From the NCBI RefSeq assembly GCF_000315625.1, contig NW_005434639.1, positions 195,511-259,510 on the forward strand: a stretch of 64,000 bases of DNA, in the 5' to 3' direction. Both the position numbers and the translations under genes were made by a program. Within the stretch, counting starts at the first letter, position 1; every line of letters begins with the position of its first letter. The DNA comes from Guillardia theta CCMP2712. Lineage: Eukaryota > Cryptophyceae > Pyrenomonadales > Geminigeraceae. The notes beneath the pieces are model-generated. The model did no database searches. It worked only from the letters and a program-made list of their open reading frames with translations, and was not told the origin of the DNA. Below, in pieces: positions 43,100 to 53,649 of this stretch.

Positions 43100-43766
43100 G
43101 ATCAGAGGGAAAAGTTAACAGGAGGGAGATCGGAGCTGACAGCAGCGGGGTGGGCTCGAGAGCAGGACTAGCTTCCGACCTGAGCTCGCTGTTCCAAGAA
43201 GAAGGGCAGGAAGCGGTGAGGACGAGGACGCGATAGCCTGCCGCAAACTCACGCGTGATGATGTCAGGGAAGGGCAGCGTCGCTGCTGCAGGAGCCTTCT
43301 CCTCCGTTTCCTCCTGCTTCTCCCACCCTTGTTGCCTCAAGGTGAAGGGAGGGGGCAGTTTGGCCTCTGCTTCTGATCCGTTGCGACGCAAGGCAAGGCA
43401 GTCAAGCACGTGTAGCTAGCACCAGCGGCGTGCGAGAGTTTTCGGTACGGGGAGAACCGTCTGTGGGGAGCACGATTGTTGCATCTTCAGAGGTGAGGAG
43501 ACGGAAGGAGGCCGGTGGGTTTTCTGAGATTGTTTGCTCCACAGCCCACAGACGCAATGAGAGGACGTGTAAGTCTGATAGAAGAAGAGCCTGCCAACCT
43601 TGGCAACTTTGGTATCCTTCAAACCATTGAAAGGTGAGGAGATACTCAGTGCTTCCCATCGTTGTGATGGCTGTAACCCTCCTGCAGCCCCGGGAGCAGT
43701 ATATATCGCAATAACCGCCTGCAGATGCGGAGTAGAAGAAATTCTAGGGTAAAGCCACTCGATCAT
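43100..43766 (-). CDS. Possible small multi-exon gene, unidentified
   Basis: An open frame starts at ATG 43766 (MIEWLYPRISSTPHLQAVIA) and runs through FNGLKDTKVAK to a possible donor near 43592. Further open segments follow (KLPPPFTLRQQGWEKQEETE; LPFPDIITREFAAGYRVLVL). Splice signals are weak and no family is recognised. It could be a small organellar protein or chance. Confidence 0.25.
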
Positions 43767-44008
43767 GCATTGCAAGCCTGTTCTTGACTCGTTTCGACCA
43801 GACTTGTATTATATCATGATTGGCACGCCTGTCAAACAGAAGCACTGTGTATGTAACTGGACACAGAATCGGATGTTGGGCTTTTCCTGGGATTGTGCAG
43901 ATATTCATTCAACCATATGATATTCTTCCTTGCGCTTATTAGTTACAAGTTTCCCTCAGTCAGGCAGTCTAGCTGTTAGGCATCCTCAAGTCTGCCAGAA
44001 AACAAACA

Positions 44009-45366
44009 TCAATGTAATGAACCAATAGTTGAACCGACAAAGCTGGCACACACGAGCAACCACAGCAAGGAGATTGACTTGTCATGATGGTTGTGGATAC
44101 CGTAGTCGACGAAGTCCACCAGCCGGTCGTTGTCGTACATTGCGTCCTCCAATGCCTTTGTCCCACTGAGCCCGATGTCGTTTGATGCTGTGATCAAACA
44201 CCGCATCGACGAGCTAGGATGGCGTCAGATTCCGCCAGGGACCAGGAGGAAGGAGGACGAGGACTAGGAAGTGGGAAAGAGGAGGAGAAGATGAGGAAGC
44301 GGGCAGGAGGAGGAGGAGGAGGAGGAGGAGGAGACAAGCAGGAGTGACCTCTTCCGTGATGCACGTGCAAGGCAGATGGCTCCTTCGTCGCGGATGTAGT
44401 TGGCTCTGCAACAGGAGGTCAGTGGACGTCAGACCGGCACATCCGTTTCCGCACTTGAGGTTGACGACTGCGATGACGAAGTTGTTCTCTATGGCTTCAG
44501 CGATGCTTCTAGCCCCCTGGTCGGAGATGCCGCATGCTGGATGGAGACTCAGGTCCTCTGCTGCAACGGCTCGTTCTCACCGTGCGCGTCGAGGTAGGTC
44601 AGGGTGCTGTTGAGCTTGAGGGCCGTCGCGATCTCTGCGATGCCTTCGTCTCTGATGTCGTTGGTACTGTAGCAATCAATATCAGGTCTTGCAAGGAAGA
44701 GGTCGAGGTCGAGGAGGAGGAGGAGGAGGAGGAGGAGGAGGAGGAGGAGGAGGAGGAGGAACATAATGAGGAGGGGGGTGGGGAGGAGGAGGAACACAAG
44801 GATGAGGAGGAGGAGGAAGAGTCGGTGATAAGGGGAGGGGTAAAGTCTGTCCTCAGGGAAGGTTTCTATCGACTCAAGAGGAGGAGGGAGGAGAGGCAAG
44901 CTACAACCTGATATCAAGGTACATCAACTTGGTGTTGGACTGCCAAACTTGTTGAGCATTGCTGTGCGCTCGCAAACAATCATCACCGTCAGAGCTCGTC
45001 CTATCTGAGTTGCTCCCAACTTGCTGATGTTGTTGCAGCTCAAGTCAAGTCCCTCAAGGCTAAGACCACGATCACTTCTCCTCCTTCTCCACCTCCACTC
45101 CTCTCTCACTTCTTGCATGTCCCAGTCTTTAACAAGCTCCCAAGCTCCCCAGCTCCTTCATCTCCGACCTGCTTGAACGCCAGCCGGAGGATTTTGCAGT
45201 CTCCTCGACTCTCTATCAACTCCTTGAACGCGTTCTGAACAGCAGTCAGCCCTTGCAGCGTCGGGCACTTGCTGACCGTGTATCTAGGAACTAGCCCGCC
45301 TGGGTTCGAGCTCGACAGCGCTCTGACATCTTCAACAGCAGAAGCGTCAAGATGAAGGAGCAACAT
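44009..45366 (-). CDS. Leucine-rich-repeat (RNI-type) protein with C-terminal membrane segment
   Basis: Multi-exon gene from ATG 45366 (MLLLHLDASAVEDVRALSSS). LRR units occur one per small exon: ILRLAFKQVGDEGAGELGSL, GLDLSCNNISKLGATQIGRA, a unit with NDIRDEGIAEIATALKLNST, one with NYIRDEGAICLARA, and ASNDIGLSGTKALEDAM. The pattern L-x-L-x-x-N-x-I-x-x-x-G-A is that of NLRC3/ribonuclease-inhibitor-type repeats. The end is VDFVDYGIHNHHDKSISLLW followed by LLVCASFVGSTIGSL, a likely tail anchor. Introns hold GAG and GGA microsatellites. Exact exon borders are not all resolved. Confidence 0.6.
44710..44762 (+). repeat. AGG/GAG triplet microsatellite
   Basis: About 17 uninterrupted AGG triplets in an intron of the LRR gene. 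Confidence 0.95.
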
Positions 45367-45609
45367 CAAGACACGGGAAAGCTAACAACGACGTGGCAAG
45401 ATCATAACAGCATGCACATGGGAAGAAGACACATGAACAAAGTTTGAGCAGCACCATCAAACCCGAGACAGTCAGACGTCACAGCCATGGAACACCAAGT
45501 CGAGCATGCGCATGCCAATGTCCCACCCTCAGGGATCGTCCCAGGTACTCTAACGCCGTCTCCGGCATCTCCGAACCCATCGAGCTGGTCCTCCTGAAGG
45601 CAACCAGTC

Positions 45610-45735
45610 ATTCCTCCTCCTCCTCCTCCTCCTCCTCCTCCCCTCCCTCTTCCTCTCCCTCTCCCTCTCCCTCTCCCTCTCCCTCTCCCTCTCCCTCTCC
45701 CTCTCCCCCTCCCTCTCCCTCTCCCTCTCCCCGTC
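45610..45735 (+). repeat. CTC and CTCCCT microsatellites
   Basis: CTC triplets followed by about thirteen CTCCCT hexamers near the 3' end of the DCAF4-like gene. The Ser/Pro and Arg/Gly frames across it are artefacts. Confidence 0.95.
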
Positions 45736-45805
45736 TCCCTCGTCCTCCCCCCGCCCCCCTCCCGGTAATCATACTTGACTCTCTGTCTTCTGCGAAGCAA
45801 GAGCA

Positions 45806-46947
45806 TCAGTGGGATGTAACAACGTGTCTGTCAGACACTACTACCTTCTCGTCTCCCACCGCCAGCGGAACTTCCTTGAGGTCCTACATAGCGGCGACTC
45901 AGTACTGCCTCCTCCCTGCCACCCGTCCCTGTCTCACCCGTATGGTCGGTCGTTTCTTCACCCCCTCTGCCATCTTCTTCCTCCTCCTGCTTCTGCTCCC
46001 CTTGCTTGTCTCCCCTCCCCTCCCCTTTGCTCCTCCTGCCCCCTTCCGAAAGTTCCGCGCGAAATTTTAAAAAACCCGGATGAGTCCCGTCTGCCCCCTC
46101 CCCTGCTAATGCCTCCTCCCCGACCGGCCGCTCCTCTCCCGGGCATGTCGCGCGCCCTACTGCCTTCCCATGTCCCTGCCATGATATCCTCCCTCCTCCT
46201 CCCTCTCCTCCTCCCTCTCCTCCTCCGTCCCTCACTGTCTCCTTCCGTCCCTTCCTCCTCCTCTTCGTCTTCCTCCCCTCATTGCTGGTGATGTTTCTTT
46301 TTTTTATTCTTCCTCGCTTGCTAGGGTTAAGAACATCAGGGGACTCTTCGACACGGACAGCATGACGGGAAGCTTGTCGACCTGCTTGTCCACCATGCTG
46401 AGGAAGAAGAGGAGAAGTGAGAGGAGAAGCAAACTGATAACGATCAAGACAGCATGAAGAAGAAACGTAGCGCAGGGAAGGAGAGAGCGAGCAGAGGAGC
46501 GTGCGGCAACAGTACAAGTCACCTCCTTGGAACACGAGACAGGCATGCCGTGATGTCTCTCTTGGGGTTGAACTTCTTGAAACCTGACGCAACTTCAGTC
46601 CAACCCTGCCCCTCCCCCTCCTCCCCCTCCTCCTCCTCTCACGAGTTTCCGCAATCCTCCGGCCTGATTCCACGTCCCATCCTCTCAGCACTCCGTCCAC
46701 CCCGCAAGCATACAGAACCCTTCGTTGGAACAGCATCAGACTAGGTCGGCAACCCACCGCCTTGCATGCCTTTCTTCATGGTCGAGGACCGGGCGGACAA
46801 CGGAATGGCTGCCATGGCGATGAGTCCTCGACTAGCAACACCTTGCCGACAGCCTCCTACCTGTTCTGATGTCCTTCATATGCCATCGTCGGCCGTGCTG
46901 TTGAGGATTGGGAGTGAGACGGGAGGACCGCGGGAGGAACAGGCAGG

Positions 46948-47010
<63 letters not shown>

Positions 47011-48930
47011 GGGGAGCAAGAACCTGTGAAGCGAAGGTCCCACCGAAAGATCTCGCCATTCATGCTCGCGGCCATGACAGACTCGCCGGGTTGTTGGCAA
47101 AGGGGTGAGATAGAGCAGATGCCTCGGGACATTCTGCAGGGTCAGAGCTTACAAGCGCTGCAAAGGAAAAGCTCCTCCTCCTCCTCCTCCTCAATCACCA
47201 CAACCACTGCTTCCTCCTCCTCCTCCTCCTCCTCCTCCTCCTCCTCCTCCTCCTCCTATACCTGAGCTCCATGGGGCTCGCCTTGGACCTGAGGTCAAGA
47301 AAGCTTAAACAACCATCCCTGCATCCGTTGGCTATCACGTTCCCTCCCTGCCATCGCAGAGTCAGAGATCTTGCCCTCCTGATCTCAACTCTCAGGAGAC
47401 ATTCTTCGGGAGGTACGACTGGGCCATGACTTCGGATCTGTACTGATAGAACCGCTGCTTACCCGACTGCAAAGACGAATGGTGAGGAGAAGGAAGGAAA
47501 GAAGGGGGGAGAGAGGATGAGAGGGTGGGAGGGGAGGAAGATCGCGGGCACGTACTGGGACGTCGAATATTTTCACTCCTTTGGATGAGCCTGCCGCCAG
47601 CTCCTCCTCTTTGGTCGGAGACCAGCAGCAAGTCCAAAACCTGCCGAGTCGGTCATGAAGGGGAAGGCGAGTAGCGGAGGAATCAGACGTCTCTCGTGCT
47701 GAGAACCACTGCCTCCTGTATCTGAACTCATCTGCTCCCCACGTCAACATCCGGGCCTCCCTCCTCCCCAACACCACGTGCTCACTCGTCTCGTAGTCGA
47801 AGTTCATGATGTGGATCCCTCCGGGCTGGCAACGAGTCAGAACAGCAGCGGCAGACATGCGCAGGACTCACTGATTCGCAGGAGACGATCGTGGTGGCAA
47901 AGATCTGAGAGCTCCGGTCGCTCCCCGCCGCCATCCCATCATCTGCCATGGGCTGTCAGAGCAAGGTCACAGCGGAAAGCAAGGCTGCTGTCACCTCCTT
48001 TGATCGCCAGATGCTTGCAGACGCAGTATGGAGATTTCTGCATAGAGGGTCGGATAAAATTTCTCCTCTTGTTAGCAGCAAAAGGACCTCACAGACTCTG
48101 AACTTGGGCTCGCTCTCTCCCTCACTATCAGCTTTCAACATGACGAGTCCCTGATCAGACTGATCAGAACACGAGCAAGCTTGTTGGAAGCTCCAGCACA
48201 CCGATCTTCCTGCCATGAGCACATCCTCCCCTATCGTTCCTAGACCAACTCCGACGTATCCCTGGCACGCGCTCTGAAACCTGAAGCATCAGCAACAGCT
48301 CTCCCTGGTTCTTCTAGACTCGCCTCCGCGCCGTTCCAGGTCACTTCAACCTTCTTGGTCTGCAGCAGAGACAGGCTGGAGGACTGGAGCTTGTGCTGAG
48401 TGAAGGACCCCACCTACCCCGTCAACCGACTCAGCGCTGGAAAGGAACCCGTACGCATCGCACACCTCGCGCTTCTTGACGGACCGAAAGAGGCTGATGG
48501 AGCTGCTTGGTCTCTCCCTCTTCTCTCGATTGACACCCTCCTGCCTTGTGGAAACTTTAGACGCCTATACCGTCCTCCTCCTCCTCCTCCTCCACCACCA
48601 CCACCACCACCACCACCACCACCACCTTCCTCCTTCTCCATCACCACCTTCCTCCTCCTCCTCCTCCTCCTCCTCCTCCTCCTCCTCCTCCTCCTCCTCC
48701 TCCCGCATCTCTACAGCCTCCATCTGCCGGTGTCTTCATCATGATCATCCTGATCTACCGCCATCTTGTCCTCTTCCTCCTCAGCATCACCAATACCTCG
48801 GCGAGTCGACGGTGCCTGAAGCTCTCGCACGGGTGTAGGCGGAGGAGGATACGACACATCCATCTTTGGGTATCGCAAAGTAGGCGTCGGCTTCTGCATC
48901 GTAGTAGAAGCCCGGTATGCTCCTCTTCAT
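45806..48930 (-). CDS. DCAF4-like WD40 protein
   Basis: Multi-exon gene beginning at ATG 48930 with MKRSIPGFYYDAEADAYFAI, the GFYYD motif typical of the DCAF4/WDR21 N terminus. Further exons give GGIHIMNFDYETSEHVVLGR, LPLHDRLGRFWTCCWSP, EEELAAGSSKGVKIFDVP, SISPLCQQPGESVMAASMNG then EIFRWDLRF, and VLYACGVDGVLRGWDVESGR. These are WD repeats with terminal [IF]-x-[DV]-type strands. DCAF4 proteins are substrate receptors of CUL4-DDB1 ubiquitin ligases. Several exons are tiny and the introns are crowded with CTC, GGAGCA and CCA repeats, so the full structure and the stop (TGA 45808-45806 proposed) are tentative. Confidence 0.6.
46946..47010 (+). repeat. AGGAGC hexanucleotide microsatellite
   Basis: About eleven tandem AGGAGC units in an intron of the DCAF4-like gene. 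Confidence 0.95.
47215..47257 (+). repeat. CTC triplet microsatellite
   Basis: About 14 CTC triplets in an intron of the DCAF4-like gene. Confidence 0.95.
48575..48704 (+). repeat. CTC, CCA and CTC triplet microsatellites
   Basis: Three consecutive triplet tracts (CTC, CCA, then CTC) in an early intron of the DCAF4-like gene. The poly-Gly/Pro frames are artefacts. Confidence 0.95.
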
Positions 48931-49005
48931 GGCACAGAGAGGAGCGAGAAAGGACAACAAAGTGAGCAAGGGCAAGACAAGCTGAAGGAGTACTGGAGCT
49001 GGGGC

Positions 49006-49055
<50 letters not shown>

Positions 49056-49343
49056 ACGGGTAAGGGGCCGGGAGGAGGGCACGGTGAGTTGAGATGGGAG
49101 CGGCGGCGGGGGGGGCGGCAGCAAAACAAGGGCACAACTTTTTGCTCTTTGTTGACGAGGTTTTAGTCAAATTAGGAGAGAAGGAGGAAGAGGCGGAGGA
49201 AGTGGAACGCTGAGATGGGACGGGGTAGGATGAGGGTGACGAAGAGGAGGGAGACGAAGGAGGGGAGGGAAGAGAGGGAGAGGAGGGAGACGAAGGAGAG
49301 GAGGGAAGAGAGGGAGAGGAACGCTGCATGACACGATAAGGGG
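48931..49343. other. Divergent promoter region with AGGAGC microsatellite
   Basis: Lies between the DCAF4-like (-) and double-UBL (+) start codons. It contains AGGAGC hexamers at 49007-49053, the same unit as at 46946-47010, and a GAGGGAGACGAAG tandem at about 49240-49320. No promoter element recognised. Confidence 0.5.
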
Positions 49344-51514
49344 ATGGACGGCGACAGCATGGGAAAGCATCGGCTGCGGACGTCGCCAAGGGAGAGCGGG
49401 GCAGAGGACCTGGTCCTGCCGATCTTCGTCAGCTGGAACGGGACCTTGCAGTCAGCCAATGTACGCCAGCATCAGCTGGTGGAGGAGATCAAAGAATTCC
49501 TCATGTGCGGGGAGGAGGTGCCGGCAGGGCACATGCACCTGGTCTACAACGGAAGGTTGGTCGACCCCGGCATGCGCGCAGCTGACCTCGACCTGCGCGA
49601 GGGCTGCGTCCTCCACCTCGTCCTCAACGAGAGCCCCTTCCGCGGGAGGAAGCTCTACGTGCGGGACCTCGGGAACCAGGGGGTCGTCCGATCCGTCAGC
49701 TGCAGCCAAGACTTCACCATCAGGGAGCTGAAGGAGGAGATAGCCTGCCTGCCTGACTCCCCAGCTGTAGACCAGCAGAGGATCGCCTTTGCGGGCAGGG
49801 AGCTGGAGGACGACTACACGCTGAGGGAGTACAACATACAGAAGCCGTCGGTCCTCCTCCTCCTCAGGAACGAGACGTCCTCCCGGGACCTCTCCTCCTT
49901 CCTGTCCTGCACTTCCCCCGAGAGCGAGGAGCTGAGCGTTCCCCTGGACTCAGTAATTAGGATGCAGTTCAGCTCCATCGAGCAGGACGAGTTTCAGTTC
50001 TGGGGGCAGATGCTCGGCTCCCCCGACATCAGGTCTCTCACGGCGAAAGAGTTCGAGCTCAGGAGGTGGGGGTCAAGCTCGGACATTCCAGGGGAGTTCG
50101 ACTATGACGAAGAGGCCAGGGTCGTCACCTTCATCCCAGAGCAGCCGCTACAGGAGGCTTCCCACTACACCGTGTGCGTGAACAAGGCCAGAGCCAGGAA
50201 CGAGAGCTACTTCTTCGACCCGGACGCAGGGCTCAACCCCTCCTACCCAACCTCACCAGGAGGAATCCTGCACAGTAAAGTGCACGAGCCTGTAGAGGGC
50301 TGCGTCACCTGGGACTTCTACACGGTAGGATACGTCCCTCTACGGGTGACGTCGATCTATCCCCGTCCGCACTCCACCGTGCAGGTACACAGCACGGAGA
50401 TCAGCGGGGAGCAGGCAGAGGAGGAAGGGTCGGCCCATGGGGTCACCGCTGTGGGTGTAAGGAAGACGACAGTGCCGGTGGTGATCAGCTTCAGCGGCCC
50501 GCTGAGCCTCAACGAGAGCGTCAGGAGCTGGGTGACCATCCCCGGGTACGAGCTGCTCGAGCCTGTCTACGATCCTGCCAGCTACAGCCTCATCTATGAG
50601 ATCGGCTCTCCCCTGCGAGGAGGAGAGTGCATTCGTGTACACGTTAACACGGGTTTGGTCCAGGGGAGCAGAGATGAGTCGCTGAAGGTGAGAATTCTTC
50701 AGAACCTTTAGACTGCCCTTCCTCCTCTTCCCTCATCTTCCCTGCTCTCCCCATCCTCCCCATCCTCCTCTTGCTCTCCCACTCCACCACTTCTCCTTCG
50801 CACCTTGTTTTCTTCTTGCCCTGCTGTCATTCTTCTGTCCCTTCTCCCTCCCCCTCTTCCGTCTTTCCTCGGCGTCAATGATGTCGATGCGTTTGCAGCC
50901 TCTACAGCAGGACGGGCTCTTCCGAACTGTAAGCTTCACATGGAAATTCTACACATCCGATCGGAGCATATATCATGTGAGCATGGGAGGAGGAGGAGGA
51001 GGAGGAGGAGAGGTCATTGTAATTGAGCTCCACAATTACTCACTCGTGCTATTACTGTAGAACGCCAACTTGAAAGCCTCGGGTCTAGAGAATGTTGTGC
51101 GAAGATGGGAGAACGGGAAGATCAACGCGACACAGCGAGGAAGGAAGAGGGGGACCGACGTGAAACTAGCGAACAGATCGACGGCCATGGAGGCTGCCAT
51201 CCAGGCGGGGTTGACAAGCTCGCAGGCGGCAGGTATGAAAGGACATCACATGACTTCCTTGTAACGCCTTCGCCCTCAGCCGCAGCTGGGTACTCATCGG
51301 AGCAGACGCGAGAGCCAGCGAGAGTGTCTGCTGGTTCGATCGTCTCGCTGAGAACTTACATGGGCCAAGGTAACCGTTAGTCGCAGGACGTCAAATTCAA
51401 TCGTCAGCGCAGTCAAGCAAGCAGGCATCGTCAAGGTGTCTTGTGCTGTTGCGCTCGTCTGTTGTGCTGAAGTTTGTTCGGCTCGCAGAATTTACCAGGC
51501 AGATGCAAACGTAA
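49344..51514 (+). CDS. Protein with two tandem ubiquitin-like domains and Ig-like beta domains
   Basis: Five exons (49344-50687, 50908-50976, 51061-51232, 51280-51369, 51489-51514) sum to 1,701 nt, giving 566 residues. Residues about 22-95 are a first ubiquitin-like fold (HLVYNGRLVDPGMRAADLDL, like ubiquitin's IFAGKQLED segment). Residues about 98-175 are a second (VSCSQDFTIRELKEEIACLP; RIAFAGRELEDDYTLREYNI). A region reminiscent of bacterial Ig-like (Big_5) domains follows: RVVTFIPEQPLQEASHYTVC, GCVTWDFYT, PVVISFSGPLSLNESV. The tail is basic. No C-terminal GG for conjugation, so the UBLs are probably fixed interaction modules. Function unknown. Confidence 0.8.
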
Positions 51515-51748
51515 CGGACGTGGAGGATCCGATGGGGAGCAGTCGGCCTCAGCGCCCAGTGTCGAGCAGCGAGGGCATGCTCGAGTCCCTTCAGAGCACT
51601 TTGAGCGACTTGTTTCAAGTGAAGCTCTTTTCATAGGCATCTCCTACCTTTACAAACTTACGGGAAACACCATTCATGACTCCCTCCATCATCATCTAGT
51701 CCGAGTTGTCGGAAGAAACAATCCGAGTAACCAACTTCATGGACTCGC

Positions 51749-52618
51749 TCACGTCGCCTTGCGGTGACCCCCGTTCTTGCCGAAGGATCGGCGAGAGACG
51801 AACACGAAGATGTAGTAGTCCGCAAGGCCATGCACTAGGAGAGGGAGGAAGAGTCCTCCTCCTTGATACTTGAGAGCCGACATGATCAACCCGAACAAGA
51901 AGGTGAGAAACACGCCTGCCACCCCGGATGGAGTTCCATGAATGTGCGCGAGTCCGAAGAAGAACGACTGGGTCAGGTCTGCCTCCATGTCGCTCATCCC
52001 GGCCTGCCGCAGCTCGTACGCAAACAACCCTCGGCTGAGCCCTTCCTCGCACAACGCGTTCAAGAACCCCAGGAACAAGCAGAGGAGATGTCCCTGTAAG
52101 GCTCGTGAGCAGTCCTTGGCAGCAGAGCAACTCTAAAGACCTACCTTGAGGCCCAACTTAGCCTGGTACTTGTCTCCAAACTTCGCCATGCCTGCATGTG
52201 CCCCCCGAGATCTTGCCAGGGTGGACCACAGATGAAGGGCGAGAAAGGTGACGCCGGAGACTGCGATGGAGCAGGTGAGCATGAAGAAGCTCGGCGCGGG
52301 ACCCATTTCCATAGAGGAGGGGGTTGAGAGGAGGATAAAGAGGAGCTCGATGGCCTTGTAAGAGCCCGGGCCCAGGGGACCTGACTCGCCGATGAGAACC
52401 TTCGGGGTCTTGACTAACAATCGCTCTGGTAGCAGTCGCGGCCAGAGGGCCATGATGTAGACCACCGCGTTCAGCAGACATGTATTGTACCTGGCGAAGT
52501 AGAAGGAAAGACAGCTGATGGCTACCACAGCAGCTCTGGGGAGTCTGGAGAAGATGACCGTATGCGTTCCGCTGACGCAGAAAAGGAGCAGGAGGGTCTT
52601 GACTTGGAGCTCTACCAT
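51749..52618 (-). CDS. CPBP/Rce1-type intramembrane protease family protein
   Basis: Two exons (52618-52145 and 52093-51749, intron 51 nt, phase 0) give 272 residues. Several membrane helices are visible (LLLLFCVSGTHTVIF, AIELLFILLSTPSS, FFMLTCSIAVSGVTFLALHL). The second exon has all family motifs: LNALCEEGLSRGLFAYEL (E-E-x3-R), FFFGLAHIHG (F-x3-H), and PLLVHGLADYYIF (H of motif 3). Family members include the CAAX prenyl protease Rce1 and plastid or bacterial CPBP proteins. The first in-frame Met is 52618; an upstream exon could exist. Local order and absence of targeting signals do not tell the compartment. Confidence 0.85.
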
Positions 52619-53639
52619 CTCTTGCAGCAGAACCTCTGTTCCCTTGCTTCCTGCCTCGCTTATTGTATCGAGAGAATTCTCCTTCAATCTACTCGATCCC
52701 AATCTTCTTTCCACTTCCAATTTTTACTATCATTCACCAGCTTGCCAGGACCACCCGAATACTGCTTCACCCTGAATATCTTGTCATCATCGCTTCTCAC
52801 AAAGATTCTTCTCCTCGCTCTTTCACCTTCACCTTCTACTACTTCTACCTCCTCGCATTTTATAGAACGCAACTCCGCGCAACTCTCTGTCTCCGTACGT
52901 CTTGTTTGAGTCATCACCCCCCGTTATGATACAAAAATGTAGTAAAGAATACCCCTCCTTTATCATGACCACCCCATTAATCCCATCAATCGCGCAGTAC
53001 CCCTGGTTGTAACTGTTTTAGAGGTATGCTGACAGTCCACTTTTGGCTATGTCAACTTCGCCGGATAGCTCAGTTAAAGAGCCTCGGATCGCCCCCCCAA
53101 GTTGACTTATTCCCCGGGCCCCGGGCCGGCTGGCTGATCCGAGTCCCGGGGAGCGCAGCGGCACTGCAGCGGATCCGATGATCCCACACAGTCTAGGGCA
53201 GGGGGCGAGGCCGGGCCGACTCAGCCCGGCCAGTTAACCAGTCACGCGGGCGCTGAGGGTTGGGACTGAAATGTCATGATGTATCTTACTTGAAGTTAAG
53301 AATAACAAGCACTCCACGTTCAAGACAAAAACAGATTTCCGATGACTACCGCGGCACCGCAGGCGCTTGACACAAGCCGGGTCATCATCTGGCCAGCTTC
53401 AAACGTTCACCGTGCCTGCTAGACCAGCTCGACTTTCTGCTGCTCTACAAGGGAAGCGATATCGCTGCTCAGATGTCAAACCCACTCTGCATCTCGACTC
53501 CACCAACCTGAACTTCATGCAGACGAAATCTCCTGAGTTCATCTCCAACTCGGCGTCCCCCACCTGTGTGCGCTCAAGTCATCCGGGGAGCCTTAAAGTT
53601 GAGTCTCTCACTTGTACATCACCCAAATCTTCTAGGACG
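52619..53639. other. Intergenic with TACCCC tract and GC-rich island
   Basis: About 52910-53035 has the TACCCC/CCACCCC motifs of the dispersed tract type. About 53060-53240 is a GC-rich island starting with a tRNA-like A box. The remainder (53250-53640) has no secure exon; a short plus-strand frame resembling a lipid-binding PX-type N terminus (VYKYVIIDFRLYEITIY, 53636-53735) is noted but not supported. Confidence 0.45.
53061..53150 (+). repeat. tRNA-derived-SINE-like head (A-box and B-box-like motifs)
   Basis: CCGGATAGCTCAGTTAAAGAG at 53061-53081 carries an A-box-like TAGCTCAGTTAAAG at 53066. GATCCGAGTCCC at 53136-53147 resembles a B box (GGTTCGANTCC) with two mismatches, about 70 nt downstream. 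The acceptor stem does not close, so this is not a functional tRNA. It is followed by a GC-rich tail to about 53240. Confidence 0.35.
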
Positions 53640-53649
53640 TGTACAAATA

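Noticed and set aside
45444-46070. Ser/Pro-repeat protein on the plus strand
   Set aside because: The frame is created by CTC and CTCCCT microsatellites and is antisense to WD40 exons.
53061-53150. Functional tRNA gene
   Set aside because: Only A-box and B-box-like motifs are present; acceptor and anticodon stems do not form.
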